Assembly (NCBI RefSeq): GCF_013408825.1
Contig: NZ_JACCBZ010000003.1
Span: forward strand, 558,001 to 622,000
Length of the DNA stretch: 64,000 nt
Source: Mucilaginibacter tundrae
GTDB taxonomy: Bacteria > Bacteroidota > Bacteroidia > Sphingobacteriales > Sphingobacteriaceae
Reading direction: 5' to 3'
Shown here: positions 39,083 to 49,312 of the stretch, piece after piece
Numbering within the stretch: position 1 is the first letter of the stretch
Layout: each line of letters begins with the position of its first letter
The notes under the pieces: model-generated
The model's database searches: none
What the model was told of the DNA's origin: nothing
The model's input: the letters and a program-made list of their open reading frames with translations, nothing else
Program-made: the position numbers and the translations under genes

Positions 39083-42000
39083 TTATAGTCCCAAATTAAT
39101 TCCGAATGTATAAATACGCGGTGTGGGGTATCTACCCCAATCAACCCCTTGTGTTAATGCATTGCTGCCATATCCTGATTCGTTTGGAACATTGGAGCCT
39201 ATTTCGGGATCATACCCGTCATATTTTGTTATTGTAAATACATTTGCAATGTTGGTATACACTTTTAATGAATGAATGTGCAGTTTGGCAACTATGTTTT
39301 TAGGAATATTATAGCCTAAAGACAAGTTATTTAAGCGTAAATATGAGCCACTTTGTATAAAGCGTGAAGAAATACGCGTATTATCATTAGGATCTCCCGA
39401 CTCACGGAAACCAGGGATTGTTGTATTGGGATTAGTAACATACACATCGTTTATATTACTAAGTGATCCGGTATTATTAATTAAGGCAACATGTGCATAA
39501 TTTGTAAGGCTTTCAAATTCACCGGTTATCTGGCTATTTGGGTCCTCATGTAAAACCTCGTTGTAGTTTAATATTTTATTACCATAGCTACCGGTAAAGA
39601 AAACCGCCAGGTCAAAGGCTTTATAGCTGAAGGTATTATTAATACCATAGGTAAACTTAGGCAATGGCGAACCCAGGTCGGTTTCATCACTTGCGTCAAT
39701 TACCCCATCGTGGTTTAGGTCTTTATATTTAATATCTCCAACCCATACCCCATTAGCGTAGCCAATAGCTCCTTGCGAAGGTGATGATAACAATTCAGCT
39801 CCATTTTTAAAGACGCCTTCGGCAACATAGCCATAAAAATCACCTATAGAACTTCCAACAGCGGTACGGCTAACTACAACACCATCGTTGTTAATTCTAC
39901 CGTACAAGGCGTTATTATCATTAACTAGTGATAATACTTTATTACGATTTAAAGAAAATACAAGCCCTGTGTTCCATGTAAAATTCTTACCCTGAATATT
40001 ATGCGTATTTAATGATAGTTCAAACCCCCTGTTATCTACAGCACCTGCGTTAACCCAAGGAGCTGCCAAATATTCCCCGGCTGTACCGGCACCACTACCA
40101 CTTGTACCAGCATAGGCATTTAGGGGATCTTGTAATAACAAATTATTTGTTTTACGATCATAAACATCCGCGGTAAATTGAATGCGGCTTTTAAACAAAC
40201 TCAAGTCGATACCTGCATCTAAACTTTTTGAGCTTTCCCATTTTACATTACTATTAGGAATGTTTGAAGGATAAGCACCCTGCCCAAGCCCTACAGTACT
40301 TAAACCAATAGCCGAGCCATAAGTGTATGGCGGTAGATTGGCATTATTGGTAAGGCCATAACTCAACCTGAATTTTAACTGATCAATGGATTTAACATTT
40401 TTCAAAAAATCTTCTTTCTCTACATTCCATGATGCGCCAAAAGCATAGGTACCAATCCATCTGTTATCTGGTTGGCCATCTTCACCACCCGGATTAAAAT
40501 TCGAGCTGTAATCATAACGGTAAGTTGCTGTAAGATTATACTTATACATATACCCTACATTTGCACGTGCCATGTACGACTCAGTTGCATAAGTACTTTG
40601 TCCACCGCCATTTGTTGCAGTGGTAGCAGTACCTAAATCCAAATCCTGCGGGTTATTAGCAAAAAAACCAGTACGGCCTCCATTCAAATAAGTATAAGTA
40701 CCATTACTTGCCTCATGACCGGCAATTGCATTAACATTAAAGTTAGATGCATAATTATCGTAGCTTAAATAGTTACGAACAGTAAAGCTTTTATTATTGG
40801 TTGCAGAAACCGCGGCACTATTTATTGGTTGTAATACTCCGTCAACTACAAAGGTAGGGTAAAACTGATTTACGTTACCATAATCAAAATTACCCGTTAC
40901 TTCATTATGTAGTTTCAGGTCTTTTGTAAAAAGGACATCTGCATAAACATTACCATAAGCTTGGGAACGTTGCACCTCGTTAGTATTAAGTGAAGCAGCA
41001 GCAACCGGGTTAGGATTATAGCTATTAGGTGTGCCTGCTTGTGGAATAGCACCTATACTTCCATCTGAATTCGTGACAGGTATATCTGGTGTAAGCCCAA
41101 GGGTAGCGTTTATAAGGCTATATACGCTCGCATTTACATTTTCTTTTATACCAGAGAACGATAAATTTGTCCCAATTGTTAGCCAATTGGTAGTTTTATT
41201 ATCCAGGTTAATTTTAAGTGTGGTACGTTTAAAATTTGAACCTGCAACAGTACCATCCTGACTTAAATAGCCTCCGGCTATAAAATAGGTTGTCCTGTCA
41301 TCGCCTCCGCTAATTGATAAATTATTATTAGTCATACCGGCATTCCTAAATATGGCTTGTTGCCAGTTGGTACCGGTACCTAAATATTTGGGGTTAGCAA
41401 AATCAGCATCAGGTGTTGCACCTGTAACCGCATCTTTTGCATTTATATAGGCCGCATATTGCTGTAAATTCATCATCGGTAAATCTTTTGGAACTTGCTG
41501 AATGCCATAATAGGTGTCAAAAGATAGTTTAGGCTGGCCCTTTTTACCCCGCTTGGTAGTAACTATAACAACACCATTACTACCTTGTGAACCATAAATG
41601 GCAATAGCCGAAGCATCTTTCAATACATCTATTGAAGCGATATCATTTGGATCAATGGTTGATAGTGGATTATCGTCAGTACCCGCATTACCCATATAAA
41701 CACCACTTGTTGATGATGGCTGGCCTGGCTGAATAATAACTCCGTCAATAACATATAATGGATCGGTACCGGAATTTAATGAACCTAGCCCGCGTACTTG
41801 TATAGTAACACCACCGCCCGGCTGACCCGAATTTTGCGTTACAGTAACGCCTGCTATCTTTCCTTGCAAAGCTTGATCGAACGTGGTAGATACCGTGCTG
41901 GCAATATCACTTGCTGATACTGACCCTATAGAACCGGTCAAATCCTTACGCTTTGAAGTACCATAACCAATTACAACTACCTCATCAAGCGAACTATTGG

Positions 42001-42313
42001 TTACTGATAGTTTAACATTAATTGTATTATTTTTCCCAACGGGTATTTGTTGAGTAACATACCCCAAAGAACTAATAACCAGAACGTCACTAGGCTGCAC
42101 CATTATTGAGAAACTACCATCAACACCCGATACTGTTCCTCTTGATGCGCCTTTAACGGTAATAGTTACTCCAGATATTGCTTGTGAATCGTCGGCATTG
42201 GTTATTTTACCATTAACCCTGAGTGTTTGTGCATAACTTGAAAGCCCCAATAACATGCATGCTATAAATAGTACAATGCTGTATCTCGTTTTTTTTCGTA
42301 AAATTTTTTCCAT
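39083..42313 (-). CDS. SusC/RagA family TonB-linked outer-membrane receptor (PUL 2)
   Basis: A 1076-residue TonB-dependent transporter. Signal peptide (MEKILRKKTRYSIVLFIACMLLGLSSYAQ), carboxypeptidase-regulatory-like domain (LRVNGKITNADDSQAISGVTITVKGASRGTVSGVDG), SLDEVVVIGYGTSKRKDLTGSIGS, plug with DPLYVIDGVIIQPGQ and DASAIAIYGSQGSNGVVIVTTKRGKKG, then the barrel to the end (IYTFGINLGL). First gene of the transport operon, preceded at 42581-42665 by the regulatory module shared with the enzyme operon. Confidence 0.95.
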   Translation of the reverse strand: MEKILRKKTRYSIVLFIACMLLGLSSYAQTLRVNGKITNADDSQAISGVTITVKGASRGTVSGVDGSFSIMVQPSDVLVISSLGYVTQQIPVGKNNTINVKLSVTNSSLDEVVVIGYGTSKRKDLTGSIGSVSASDIASTVSTTFDQALQGKIAGVTVTQNSGQPGGGVTIQVRGLGSLNSGTDPLYVIDGVIIQPGQPSSTSGVYMGNAGTDDNPLSTIDPNDIASIDVLKDASAIAIYGSQGSNGVVIVTTKRGKKGQPKLSFDTYYGIQQVPKDLPMMNLQQYAAYINAKDAVTGATPDADFANPKYLGTGTNWQQAIFRNAGMTNNNLSISGGDDRTTYFIAGGYLSQDGTVAGSNFKRTTLKINLDNKTTNWLTIGTNLSFSGIKENVNASVYSLINATLGLTPDIPVTNSDGSIGAIPQAGTPNSYNPNPVAAASLNTNEVQRSQAYGNVYADVLFTKDLKLHNEVTGNFDYGNVNQFYPTFVVDGVLQPINSAAVSATNNKSFTVRNYLSYDNYASNFNVNAIAGHEASNGTYTYLNGGRTGFFANNPQDLDLGTATTATNGGGQSTYATESYMARANVGYMYKYNLTATYRYDYSSNFNPGGEDGQPDNRWIGTYAFGASWNVEKEDFLKNVKSIDQLKFRLSYGLTNNANLPPYTYGSAIGLSTVGLGQGAYPSNIPNSNVKWESSKSLDAGIDLSLFKSRIQFTADVYDRKTNNLLLQDPLNAYAGTSGSGAGTAGEYLAAPWVNAGAVDNRGFELSLNTHNIQGKNFTWNTGLVFSLNRNKVLSLVNDNNALYGRINNDGVVVSRTAVGSSIGDFYGYVAEGVFKNGAELLSSPSQGAIGYANGVWVGDIKYKDLNHDGVIDASDETDLGSPLPKFTYGINNTFSYKAFDLAVFFTGSYGNKILNYNEVLHEDPNSQITGEFESLTNYAHVALINNTGSLSNINDVYVTNPNTTIPGFRESGDPNDNTRISSRFIQSGSYLRLNNLSLGYNIPKNIVAKLHIHSLKVYTNIANVFTITKYDGYDPEIGSNVPNESGYGSNALTQGVDWGRYPTPRIYTFGINLGL

Positions 42314-42580
42314 CTGTGTACAGAAATTTTAAAAGTTAGTTAATAATTGGTTCATAATTTTTAGGTATTGATTGTTTTAGGTTAGTTTTTATTTCATAAT
42401 TTATAGGTTAAGTATAGTAAAGCATCGCTTTTATAGCTTGTTAAACAGTATTAGATCATTAGCATTACATATACAATCGATTGCCGAAAGCATAACACAC
42501 TACTTCTATCTACTAAATCTTAAAAAAAATAGCCGGGTTAAGGACTAATTACAATTGGTTACTAATTAATATGATTGCCA

Positions 42581-42665
42581 AATAATGCATCATATTACTG
42601 GAATGAAGATATTAATGAACATTTTATAAGAATGTAACATTTGTAACTATTGATGTAACTAATGT
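42581..42665 (-). promoter_or_regulatory. Regulatory module A in front of PUL 2 susC
   Basis: In the 429-bp gap between the GH29 and susC genes. Plus-strand reading: AATAAT (42581-42586), 17 bp, TGAAGATAT (42604-42612), 21 bp, then two direct 12-mers, TGTAACATTTGT (42633-42644) and TGTAACTAATGT (42654-42665), 21 bp apart. The same elements with identical spacing precede the GH74 operon (49163-49247). Two 12-mers in direct repeat, two helical turns apart, fit binding by an AraC-type HTH dimer. The obvious candidate is the hybrid regulator at 49313. On the minus strand the ATTATT(TG) element is a plausible -7 box, with TCTTCA in place of the -33 box. It is 268 bp before the susC ATG; the rest of the gap shows nothing further. 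Confidence 0.75.
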
Positions 42666-42742
42666 TTATATTTATATAATAACTTGATTTGCAATATATT
42701 ATATTCATATCAATATCCTTAATCGTGTTATTTCAATATTAT

Positions 42743-44389
42743 TTAAGCCGGAAATATCTTAAAACTATAAGCTGGCTGCTCTAGCAGGTTATCAGGTAGT
42801 TTAATGATCAAAGCATCGGTACTTCGTTCAAAATATAATTGCTGACCTGTGCCCAGTAATCTTACCGATGCGATGCCGCCAGGATAATGCATACTGTTTA
42901 GTTTTAATGATTTCAGCGTGGCCTTCCTGTCAGGTGGTAATCCTAAAGCGATCGCGTAAAGCAAATTTCCTTTGGTCGTAAACCGATAGTCGTTGCCGGA
43001 AAATGGTTTGTTTTTTCCCTCCGAAAAATTTTGCGGGTTGGCGTCATCCACAACTTCGGCAGACGGGCCTTCACCGTAGATACCCCATGGCCGCGTACCG
43101 AAAATACATTCGCCATTAATCTTATTCCAGGCAGTTATTCCTGCTACTATGGCTTGCTCTTCACTATCAATTGTGCCATCGCCTCTAACAGGCACGTTTA
43201 ACAGTAAGTTGCCATTTTTACTTACCACATCAATCAAAGTGTGGATTACCGTTTTTGCGCTTTTGTATCCTTTATTATCAAATATCCGCCTGTCGTAGTG
43301 CCAGTTTCCCAAACAGGTATCAGCCTGCCATGGCAGCGGCTGGATAGTATTGCTTTTACCACGCTCCAAATCCCAAACCATACATTTTCTCTGCTGCTCG
43401 GTAAGGATTTTGCCTGTCAACACAGCTTCCAGCTTGCCTTTATGGCGTTTAATGCTGCTGTTATACAAATGAGCTGCGAGCTGCAAGCCTACATCACTTA
43501 TGCCATAAAAAGGCAATACTACATCGTCAAAATAAATGATATCAGGGTTGTACTTATTGATGAGATCGACGGTGCGGTTAAAATACTTTTGCAAATATTT
43601 TTGATCAGGCACGCTGGCGCCGTGTGTCCAATCCCACTGATCGCCGCCGGATAATCCCGGCGTATGACGTTGCGCATATAATTCCTGCGGATCATAATCC
43701 TCCCACCAGGTACTTTTGCCGCTTTGTTTGGTGATATTGCCATCGTAAGGTACACCAGCCAAAGGCCCATTTTTATCAGCACCCTGCGCGGGTTCATAAA
43801 ACATCCAGGTATGCGATGCGTGTACACTTACGCCGAATCTTAAATCGTTATTTTTTGCCGCTTTTGCCCATCCGCCGATAAGATCTTTTTTGGGGCCGAT
43901 ATTAGTAGCATTCCAACGCTGGTAAAGGCTATCATAATTGTCAAAATTATCATGATGGTTAGCCATCGCCATAAAATACTTTGCACCTGCGTTTTTATAC
44001 AGGTTGACTAAATGTTCGGGGTCCCAATTCTCCGCTTTCCATTCATTAATCACATCCTTAAAACCAAATTTTGAAGGGTGTCCGTATTTTTTAAGGTGAT
44101 AGTTATAAAAATCGTCGCCTTCCACATACATCAAGCGTGCGTACCAATCTCCATGTTCGGGTTGGCATTGCGGGCCCCAATGCGCCCAAATACCAAACTT
44201 CGCATCGCGGTACCATTCGGGTGTTTGATAGTTTTGCAAGGAATCCCATTCCGGTTTAAACGGACCAGGCGCAATGCTTTCGCCATAAGTAAGATCACCA
44301 AACAAGCTGTTTGTTTTACCCAATGCCTGTGTAACAGCCAAAGCCGGTAATGCCGAAAGCGCCGATTTAATTAACGTTCGCCTTTTCAT
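42743..44389 (-). CDS. Glycoside hydrolase family 29 alpha-L-fucosidase
   Basis: A 548-residue exported enzyme. The N-terminus MKRRTLIKSALSALPALAVT has a twin-arginine-like start. GH29 barrel blocks: WYRDAKFGIWAHWGPQ (about 59-74), GAKYFMAMANHHDNFDNYDS with His145-His146, and NPDIIYFDDVVLPF where Asp288 corresponds to the catalytic nucleophile. A C-terminal beta domain follows. Family role: removal of terminal alpha-L-fucose from oligosaccharides or glycoproteins. Third gene of the GH74-GH31-GH29 operon (4 bp after GH31), so its natural substrate is probably the fucosyl residue on xyloglucan side chains. Plant fucogalactoxyloglucan is the implied target. Confidence 0.92.
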   Translation of the reverse strand: MKRRTLIKSALSALPALAVTQALGKTNSLFGDLTYGESIAPGPFKPEWDSLQNYQTPEWYRDAKFGIWAHWGPQCQPEHGDWYARLMYVEGDDFYNYHLKKYGHPSKFGFKDVINEWKAENWDPEHLVNLYKNAGAKYFMAMANHHDNFDNYDSLYQRWNATNIGPKKDLIGGWAKAAKNNDLRFGVSVHASHTWMFYEPAQGADKNGPLAGVPYDGNITKQSGKSTWWEDYDPQELYAQRHTPGLSGGDQWDWTHGASVPDQKYLQKYFNRTVDLINKYNPDIIYFDDVVLPFYGISDVGLQLAAHLYNSSIKRHKGKLEAVLTGKILTEQQRKCMVWDLERGKSNTIQPLPWQADTCLGNWHYDRRIFDNKGYKSAKTVIHTLIDVVSKNGNLLLNVPVRGDGTIDSEEQAIVAGITAWNKINGECIFGTRPWGIYGEGPSAEVVDDANPQNFSEGKNKPFSGNDYRFTTKGNLLYAIALGLPPDRKATLKSLKLNSMHYPGGIASVRLLGTGQQLYFERSTDALIIKLPDNLLEQPAYSFKIFPA

Positions 44390-44392
44390 AGG

Positions 44393-46804
44393 TTATAATT
44401 TAACCGACAACTGTTTACCGTAGTAGCTGATTGTTTTATCAGCATGATCAGTAACCCCGGGATCAGCACCATGAGAACCGTTCACCAATACAATATTAAA
44501 CTTGCGCTTTGTCAACATGCCCGGGAATTTGCCTTTACTATCGGATATCGTTAGCACATGTTGTTTATCGTCCCATTTTAGTTTGAAAGTTGAATAACTG
44601 CCATGCTCGTAATTATAGTTATTGTTTTCATCGGTATAGTAAGTAAACTCGCCATCAGCGCCCGGATAAATTCTTAGCTCGATATTGTCATCCGGCTTTT
44701 CGGTTGAATATTGCATCACCGGGCCCATCGGAATAATTGATCCCGCTTTTACGTATAGCGGCATGGTTTCGATAGCAGCATTGGCGTCAATCGTTTGTCC
44801 GCCATTGTAGGTTTTACCTGTCCAGAAATCGTACCAGGTGGTTCCTGACGGCAGGTAAACATCGCGGGTGGTTTTCCCGGCCGACGCATTGCTGCCGGTA
44901 TATAATTGTTCGGTTACCGGGTTCACCATAAAGGCCGGGCCAAACATATATTGATCGGGGATATTGTATACATTTTTGTCGTTCCTGAAATCGAAAGCCA
45001 GAGAACGCATAATGGTGTAATTATCGGTAGTTACTTTGCCTGCAAGCGAATAGATGTACGGCAATAAGCGGTAACGCAGCTTGTCGTATTTCACTAATAT
45101 TGCCCGGGTTTTATCATCCCAGTTTTTGGAGAAGATGGCACGCTCACCTTTGCCATGGATGCGGAAGATCGGGCAGAAACTACCAAACTGGAACCAACGG
45201 GTGAACAGTTCACGATACTCCGGTTTCGACCAATCTGGCGCACCCCAGTTAAGGTGGTAGCCACCGATATCGGATGTCCAGTATGGAATACCGGAAACAC
45301 AGGAATTAATACCTTGTGGTACTTGCCTTTTGAAAGACTCAAAAGTACAGGTAATATCCGAAGACCATAAGGTAGCCGCGTTGCGTTGTTCTCCGGCAAA
45401 TGATTGCCTGATCAGGAAGAATGCCCGTTTACCCGGAATATCCCTGCGCCAGCCCTGGTAGATGCCTTTTGAGTGTTCCAGCGAGAAAGTGTTGAAATAA
45501 TCGATCCCTTTGCCTGGCCAAAAATCGGACCGGCGGCGGGCATCCAGTAAAGTACCGTTATCCGGTTCGCATTGGTCAACCCACCAGGCATCCCAATCGT
45601 ATCTTTTGATCAGGCTGTCCCTTGCCTGCTCCCAATATAATGCACGTGCAGCAGGGTTATGTGCATCGTAATAGCTATCATAAGTATGGGTTACCACATT
45701 ATTCCAGGTAATATCGGTCATACCACCCATTTTTTTGAGTGCATCATAGTTTGGAGTGCCCTTGCCAAATACCGGCCAGATAGATATCATTCCATGTATA
45801 TGATCTTTATGTAACTCGTCCAGCATTTTTTTAGGGTTGGGATATCTGTCAGGGTTCATAATATGTGAGCCGATTGGCAACGGATCCCAGTAATACCAGT
45901 CCTGCACAATTACATCAAGCGGGATATGGTTATTTCGGTAATTATTTTTTACAGAGATGATCTCATCCTGGCTCATGTACCTATCCTGCGACTGAAACAA
46001 ACCAAATGCCCATTTTGGGAACATCGGCGCTTTGCCGGTTGCGGTGCGATACAGATCGATGATATGATCGAAAGTTGGCCCATAGAAGAAATAGTAATCC
46101 ACCTGTTTTCCGCTTTCTGACACGTATTTAAACTTAGTGTTGTTGGCCTCAGCACCATAAAAACTTGATGCGGAGTAATTATCCCACATCAACCCGTAAC
46201 CTTTGGTTGATAGCAAAACAGGGATCGCGCCTGTCATATATTTAATCAACATATCTTGATTGCGGCCTTTATAGTTGATAGAAAGAGAATCAACCGGGTG
46301 ACAGCCTAAACCGAATAAAGCTTCATCAGCCGGGGAATTAAATTCTGTGGTGCAGTTATAAGTGTTTATGCCGGCTATAGTGGCGGCTTGCATAGTTTTA
46401 TTGTCCGCTTTATCTTCAGCGGTTATTAACACCCCTTGTTTGGTGAGGTAGCTGATGGCGTTGGTTGCTTTGTTAACCACAATTTTTAGATGGGCGGTGC
46501 TGATCACAACATCATTACCCTCGTCTGCCACAGAAAAACTAACCGGAGTGTTCCACTTGTTATTAACTACAAGTGATTCTTTGGTTTGAAAGGTATTGAA
46601 CACCGTGTATTTTACTTCGACAATATCAGTGCTGCATATTTTTATTTTCATGAGGCCTTTATCCAGGTTAAAAAGAACACCGTCGGATTGCTTTTTAAAG
46701 TCGCGGATAACTGCGTGAACAGGCTGTACCATGATTATTCCTATCAGCAACAATAAAGGCTTAAATAGCTTATTTAGTTTAAGATGTAAGTTTTTATATA
46801 ACAT
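44393..46804 (-). CDS. Glycoside hydrolase family 31, probable alpha-xylosidase
   Basis: An 803-residue exported enzyme with an N-terminal hydrophobic signal (to about 31). Order: N-terminal beta-sandwich (to about 255), GH31 (beta/alpha)8 barrel, two C-terminal beta domains. Catalytic nucleophile Asp410 in WWVDQCEPD and likely acid/base Asp483 in WSSDITCTF. The family block IPLDVIVQDWYYWDPLPIGSH is that of bacterial alpha-xylosidases. Compared with the Bacteroides ovatus xyloglucan-PUL enzyme it lacks a PA14 insert. It should release alpha-1,6-xylose from the non-reducing end of xyloglucan oligosaccharides. Lies 21 bp after GH74 and 4 bp before GH29. alpha-Glucosidase specificity cannot be excluded from sequence alone. 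Confidence 0.9.
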   Translation of the reverse strand: MLYKNLHLKLNKLFKPLLLLIGIIMVQPVHAVIRDFKKQSDGVLFNLDKGLMKIKICSTDIVEVKYTVFNTFQTKESLVVNNKWNTPVSFSVADEGNDVVISTAHLKIVVNKATNAISYLTKQGVLITAEDKADNKTMQAATIAGINTYNCTTEFNSPADEALFGLGCHPVDSLSINYKGRNQDMLIKYMTGAIPVLLSTKGYGLMWDNYSASSFYGAEANNTKFKYVSESGKQVDYYFFYGPTFDHIIDLYRTATGKAPMFPKWAFGLFQSQDRYMSQDEIISVKNNYRNNHIPLDVIVQDWYYWDPLPIGSHIMNPDRYPNPKKMLDELHKDHIHGMISIWPVFGKGTPNYDALKKMGGMTDITWNNVVTHTYDSYYDAHNPAARALYWEQARDSLIKRYDWDAWWVDQCEPDNGTLLDARRRSDFWPGKGIDYFNTFSLEHSKGIYQGWRRDIPGKRAFFLIRQSFAGEQRNAATLWSSDITCTFESFKRQVPQGINSCVSGIPYWTSDIGGYHLNWGAPDWSKPEYRELFTRWFQFGSFCPIFRIHGKGERAIFSKNWDDKTRAILVKYDKLRYRLLPYIYSLAGKVTTDNYTIMRSLAFDFRNDKNVYNIPDQYMFGPAFMVNPVTEQLYTGSNASAGKTTRDVYLPSGTTWYDFWTGKTYNGGQTIDANAAIETMPLYVKAGSIIPMGPVMQYSTEKPDDNIELRIYPGADGEFTYYTDENNNYNYEHGSYSTFKLKWDDKQHVLTISDSKGKFPGMLTKRKFNIVLVNGSHGADPGVTDHADKTISYYGKQLSVKL

Positions 46805-46825
46805 AATTTTGATATACTTTTTAGT

Positions 46826-49069
46826 TTAATTAGATTGAACCATATCGCCATAAAAAATACCTCTGCCATGCGTGCCGATGTATACACGCCCGTACTTTTT
46901 AGGATCGCCTGTTATTTGCAGGATGAGCCCCCATCGGTGCTGGTCATCATTGATTCTTCGCCAATTTTTGCCTTCATCATCTGAGCGAAAAACACCGTCC
47001 ACTCCATCAATCGTTCCTGCAAGGTATAGTGCAGGGTATTTACTTTGAGGCGCTGCTTTGCCTAAACCAAATGCATGAATTTCGGATACGTGCGCTATTT
47101 TTTGAAACTTGTTGATTTTGTCGGAATTTCGATACAAACCATCAAAAGCGGCTATCCAGAGCTGGCCTTCTTTGCAGGGAACAGTGTAGAGCCTGTCCTG
47201 ACCACCACGGTTATCACCGCGGTTACGGCTACGTTCAGGTAAACCGCCTGCTAAATTTAAATTTTGTTGTTGGAAGGTTTTGCCGCTATCAATGCTGGTA
47301 AATAATTCGCCGTCAAATAACGCCATCGAGTAAAACTTTGCCGGGTTTATTGGATCTGCTACGATTCGGGTATTTACAGGTAGGCCGGATACAGGCCTCC
47401 AGTTATTACCTTTATCGCTTGTGACGTAAGGTATATTATTTTGCGGCGTCCAAATCCAGTTTTGTCCATCTGCGGATACACTGATGGAGCCGCTCCTGCT
47501 TCCAGAGAAAGGATTGCTTTGTGTGGGTTGCCATTGCTTGCCGCCATCTAAGGAATAGCCAATGTTTCCGCCGCCAACCTGGGTCGAACCTTCACCTACT
47601 CTAACTATGATGTCACTATTTTGCGCACCACAGCTTATGCCGGTCGTGTTGGAAAAGTGTGGATTTATAAAATTGCCCTCAGGTGCTGGTTCGTCCAAAT
47701 TATTATGTACAAAGCCACCATAATCGCCAATGGCTGAGATTAATTGGACGCCTGCATTCGGACTTAGCAAATCCAAGCCCACAGTTTCTTCAATACCGGT
47801 ATTTTTCACAGTCCAAGTTGTGGGTTTATTAATATCCGCATTCGTCAGATCGTATGTTTCATGTAGGCCGTAGCCGGTAGTAAACATGGCGTGGTTGCTA
47901 TTGGCCGGGTCAATCTTTAAATCAAATAACCAATGGATGCCTGTGTGTGACACATAAGGTGCGGAGCTGTAATCATATCTACCTTTAATTTCACCCGTAA
48001 ATATGGGTTTCCAGCTGTTTCCCGCATCAGTACTCCGAAAAATATCGTCACCACCAGCTTTTCCATAGCGATGGAAGGTGCTTACCATAATGGTTTGCGG
48101 ATGCTCCGCATCTACAGTTACAGCGGCATAGCCAAAGCCCTTTCCTTTTTCAGGATCGGGCTTTATTGGGGTGATATTTTTCCATTGCCCGAAATTGGTA
48201 TTGAACTGATAAACTGCGCCATCGGTCATAATACTCGGGCCGGGACTGTTACCATAAGTAAGATAAAGCGTCTCATCTGCCAGCAACACCGCGTGTGTAG
48301 GTATTAAATCAGTAGGCTGACCGGGCACCGGCGACCATTTATTGCCACCATCGGTGCTTTTGTACAGATTTGCTTTTCCTTGCTGGGAGATGCCGATGTA
48401 AATAACTGCGCTTCTATTATCTATCTTAGTCTTCGCATCAAACAAAACAAAGATGATCCCGCTGAGCCTTGACCAAAATCTAGTTGAAGTATCGGGAGAG
48501 AGCATAGCGGATGAAATGCCGTTTACCTGATACCAGTTTAAACCATGGTCTTCACTTTTCCATAGACCATCCAAACGGGTTCCCATGTAAATAATGTTGC
48601 CATTGTTGGGGTCTACAGCCATGCGCTCACCATTGCCGCGGCCATTTTCGTTGCCGCCCATGCGGAAGGGAACATCAATTTGTTTAAAAGTTTTACCCTG
48701 ATCAGCAGAAACCAAAATGGCATTATGGCCTTTCGAACCCGTATAAGTGCCACAAGCCATATAAAGTCGATTAGTATCGTTAGGATCAAGTGCTATACTT
48801 TCAACACCCATCAGATTATTGTTTTTGTAGGACACCCAATCCAGCAGGGGGTTCCACGACTTAGTTGCATCATTCCATTTGTAAGCGCCGCCCATATCGG
48901 TACGGCAATAGAGCAGGCCTTTTTTTGTTGGATGATAAATAATACCATCCACAAATCCGCCGCCTCTTATTTGGACGCTTTTCCAGTTATAGTTCTGCGT
49001 TACTTGCTGCGCCGGGGCTGACAGACTAAACAATACAGCCATTGAAAACAAAAAGGTTAACCGGATCAT
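46826..49069 (-). CDS. Glycoside hydrolase family 74 xyloglucanase
   Basis: A 747-residue secreted enzyme (signal MIRLTFLFSMAVLFSLSAPAQ). It has the tandem seven-bladed beta-propeller architecture of GH74, with repeated BNR-like Asp-box motifs (SADQGKTF, SEDHGLNWY, STDGGNKW, SDDEGKNWRR). The GH74 N-terminal block YNWKSVQIRGGGFVDGIIYHP leads to RTDMGGAYKW with catalytic Asp58. The second catalytic Asp is Asp449 in SAIGDYGGFVHN. It cleaves the beta-1,4-glucan backbone of xyloglucan. First gene of the enzyme operon, 94 bp downstream of the core of regulatory module B. No lipobox, so it may be periplasmic or released. Confidence 0.92.
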   Translation of the reverse strand: MIRLTFLFSMAVLFSLSAPAQQVTQNYNWKSVQIRGGGFVDGIIYHPTKKGLLYCRTDMGGAYKWNDATKSWNPLLDWVSYKNNNLMGVESIALDPNDTNRLYMACGTYTGSKGHNAILVSADQGKTFKQIDVPFRMGGNENGRGNGERMAVDPNNGNIIYMGTRLDGLWKSEDHGLNWYQVNGISSAMLSPDTSTRFWSRLSGIIFVLFDAKTKIDNRSAVIYIGISQQGKANLYKSTDGGNKWSPVPGQPTDLIPTHAVLLADETLYLTYGNSPGPSIMTDGAVYQFNTNFGQWKNITPIKPDPEKGKGFGYAAVTVDAEHPQTIMVSTFHRYGKAGGDDIFRSTDAGNSWKPIFTGEIKGRYDYSSAPYVSHTGIHWLFDLKIDPANSNHAMFTTGYGLHETYDLTNADINKPTTWTVKNTGIEETVGLDLLSPNAGVQLISAIGDYGGFVHNNLDEPAPEGNFINPHFSNTTGISCGAQNSDIIVRVGEGSTQVGGGNIGYSLDGGKQWQPTQSNPFSGSRSGSISVSADGQNWIWTPQNNIPYVTSDKGNNWRPVSGLPVNTRIVADPINPAKFYSMALFDGELFTSIDSGKTFQQQNLNLAGGLPERSRNRGDNRGGQDRLYTVPCKEGQLWIAAFDGLYRNSDKINKFQKIAHVSEIHAFGLGKAAPQSKYPALYLAGTIDGVDGVFRSDDEGKNWRRINDDQHRWGLILQITGDPKKYGRVYIGTHGRGIFYGDMVQSN

Positions 49070-49162
49070 AACTTAGGTAAAATATTATAAGACCGCACAG
49101 TTAGCGCCCACGGAAATAATGCACACATCAATACCATTTAATAAATAGCTTTTAGGTAACGG

Positions 49163-49247
49163 AATAATTGGTTTATAACAGAAAGTGAAGATATAGGGTA
49201 GCCCATAAAATGATAGTAACATTTGTAATTTTGAATGTAACAAATGT
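49163..49247 (-). promoter_or_regulatory. Regulatory module B in front of the GH74 operon
   Basis: Plus-strand reading: AATAAT (49163-49168), 17 bp, TGAAGATAT (49186-49194), 21 bp, then AGTAACATTTGT (49215-49226) and TGTAACAAATGT (49236-49247), 21 bp apart. Every element and every spacing equals that of the module before susC at 42581-42665, while the spacer bases differ. It lies between the hybrid regulator gene and GH74, reading toward GH74 on the minus strand. Probable binding site and promoter controlled by the HTCS protein. Confidence 0.75.
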
Positions 49248-49312
49248 TTACGCAGGACTAATTGACTGATATACAATAGATATAATCAGGAAATATCGCC
49301 ATTGGGTAGGTA

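Noticed and set aside
45094-45399. 101-codon ORF overlapping the GH31 gene on the same strand
   Set aside because: Lies wholly inside the well-supported GH31 reading frame; shadow ORF.
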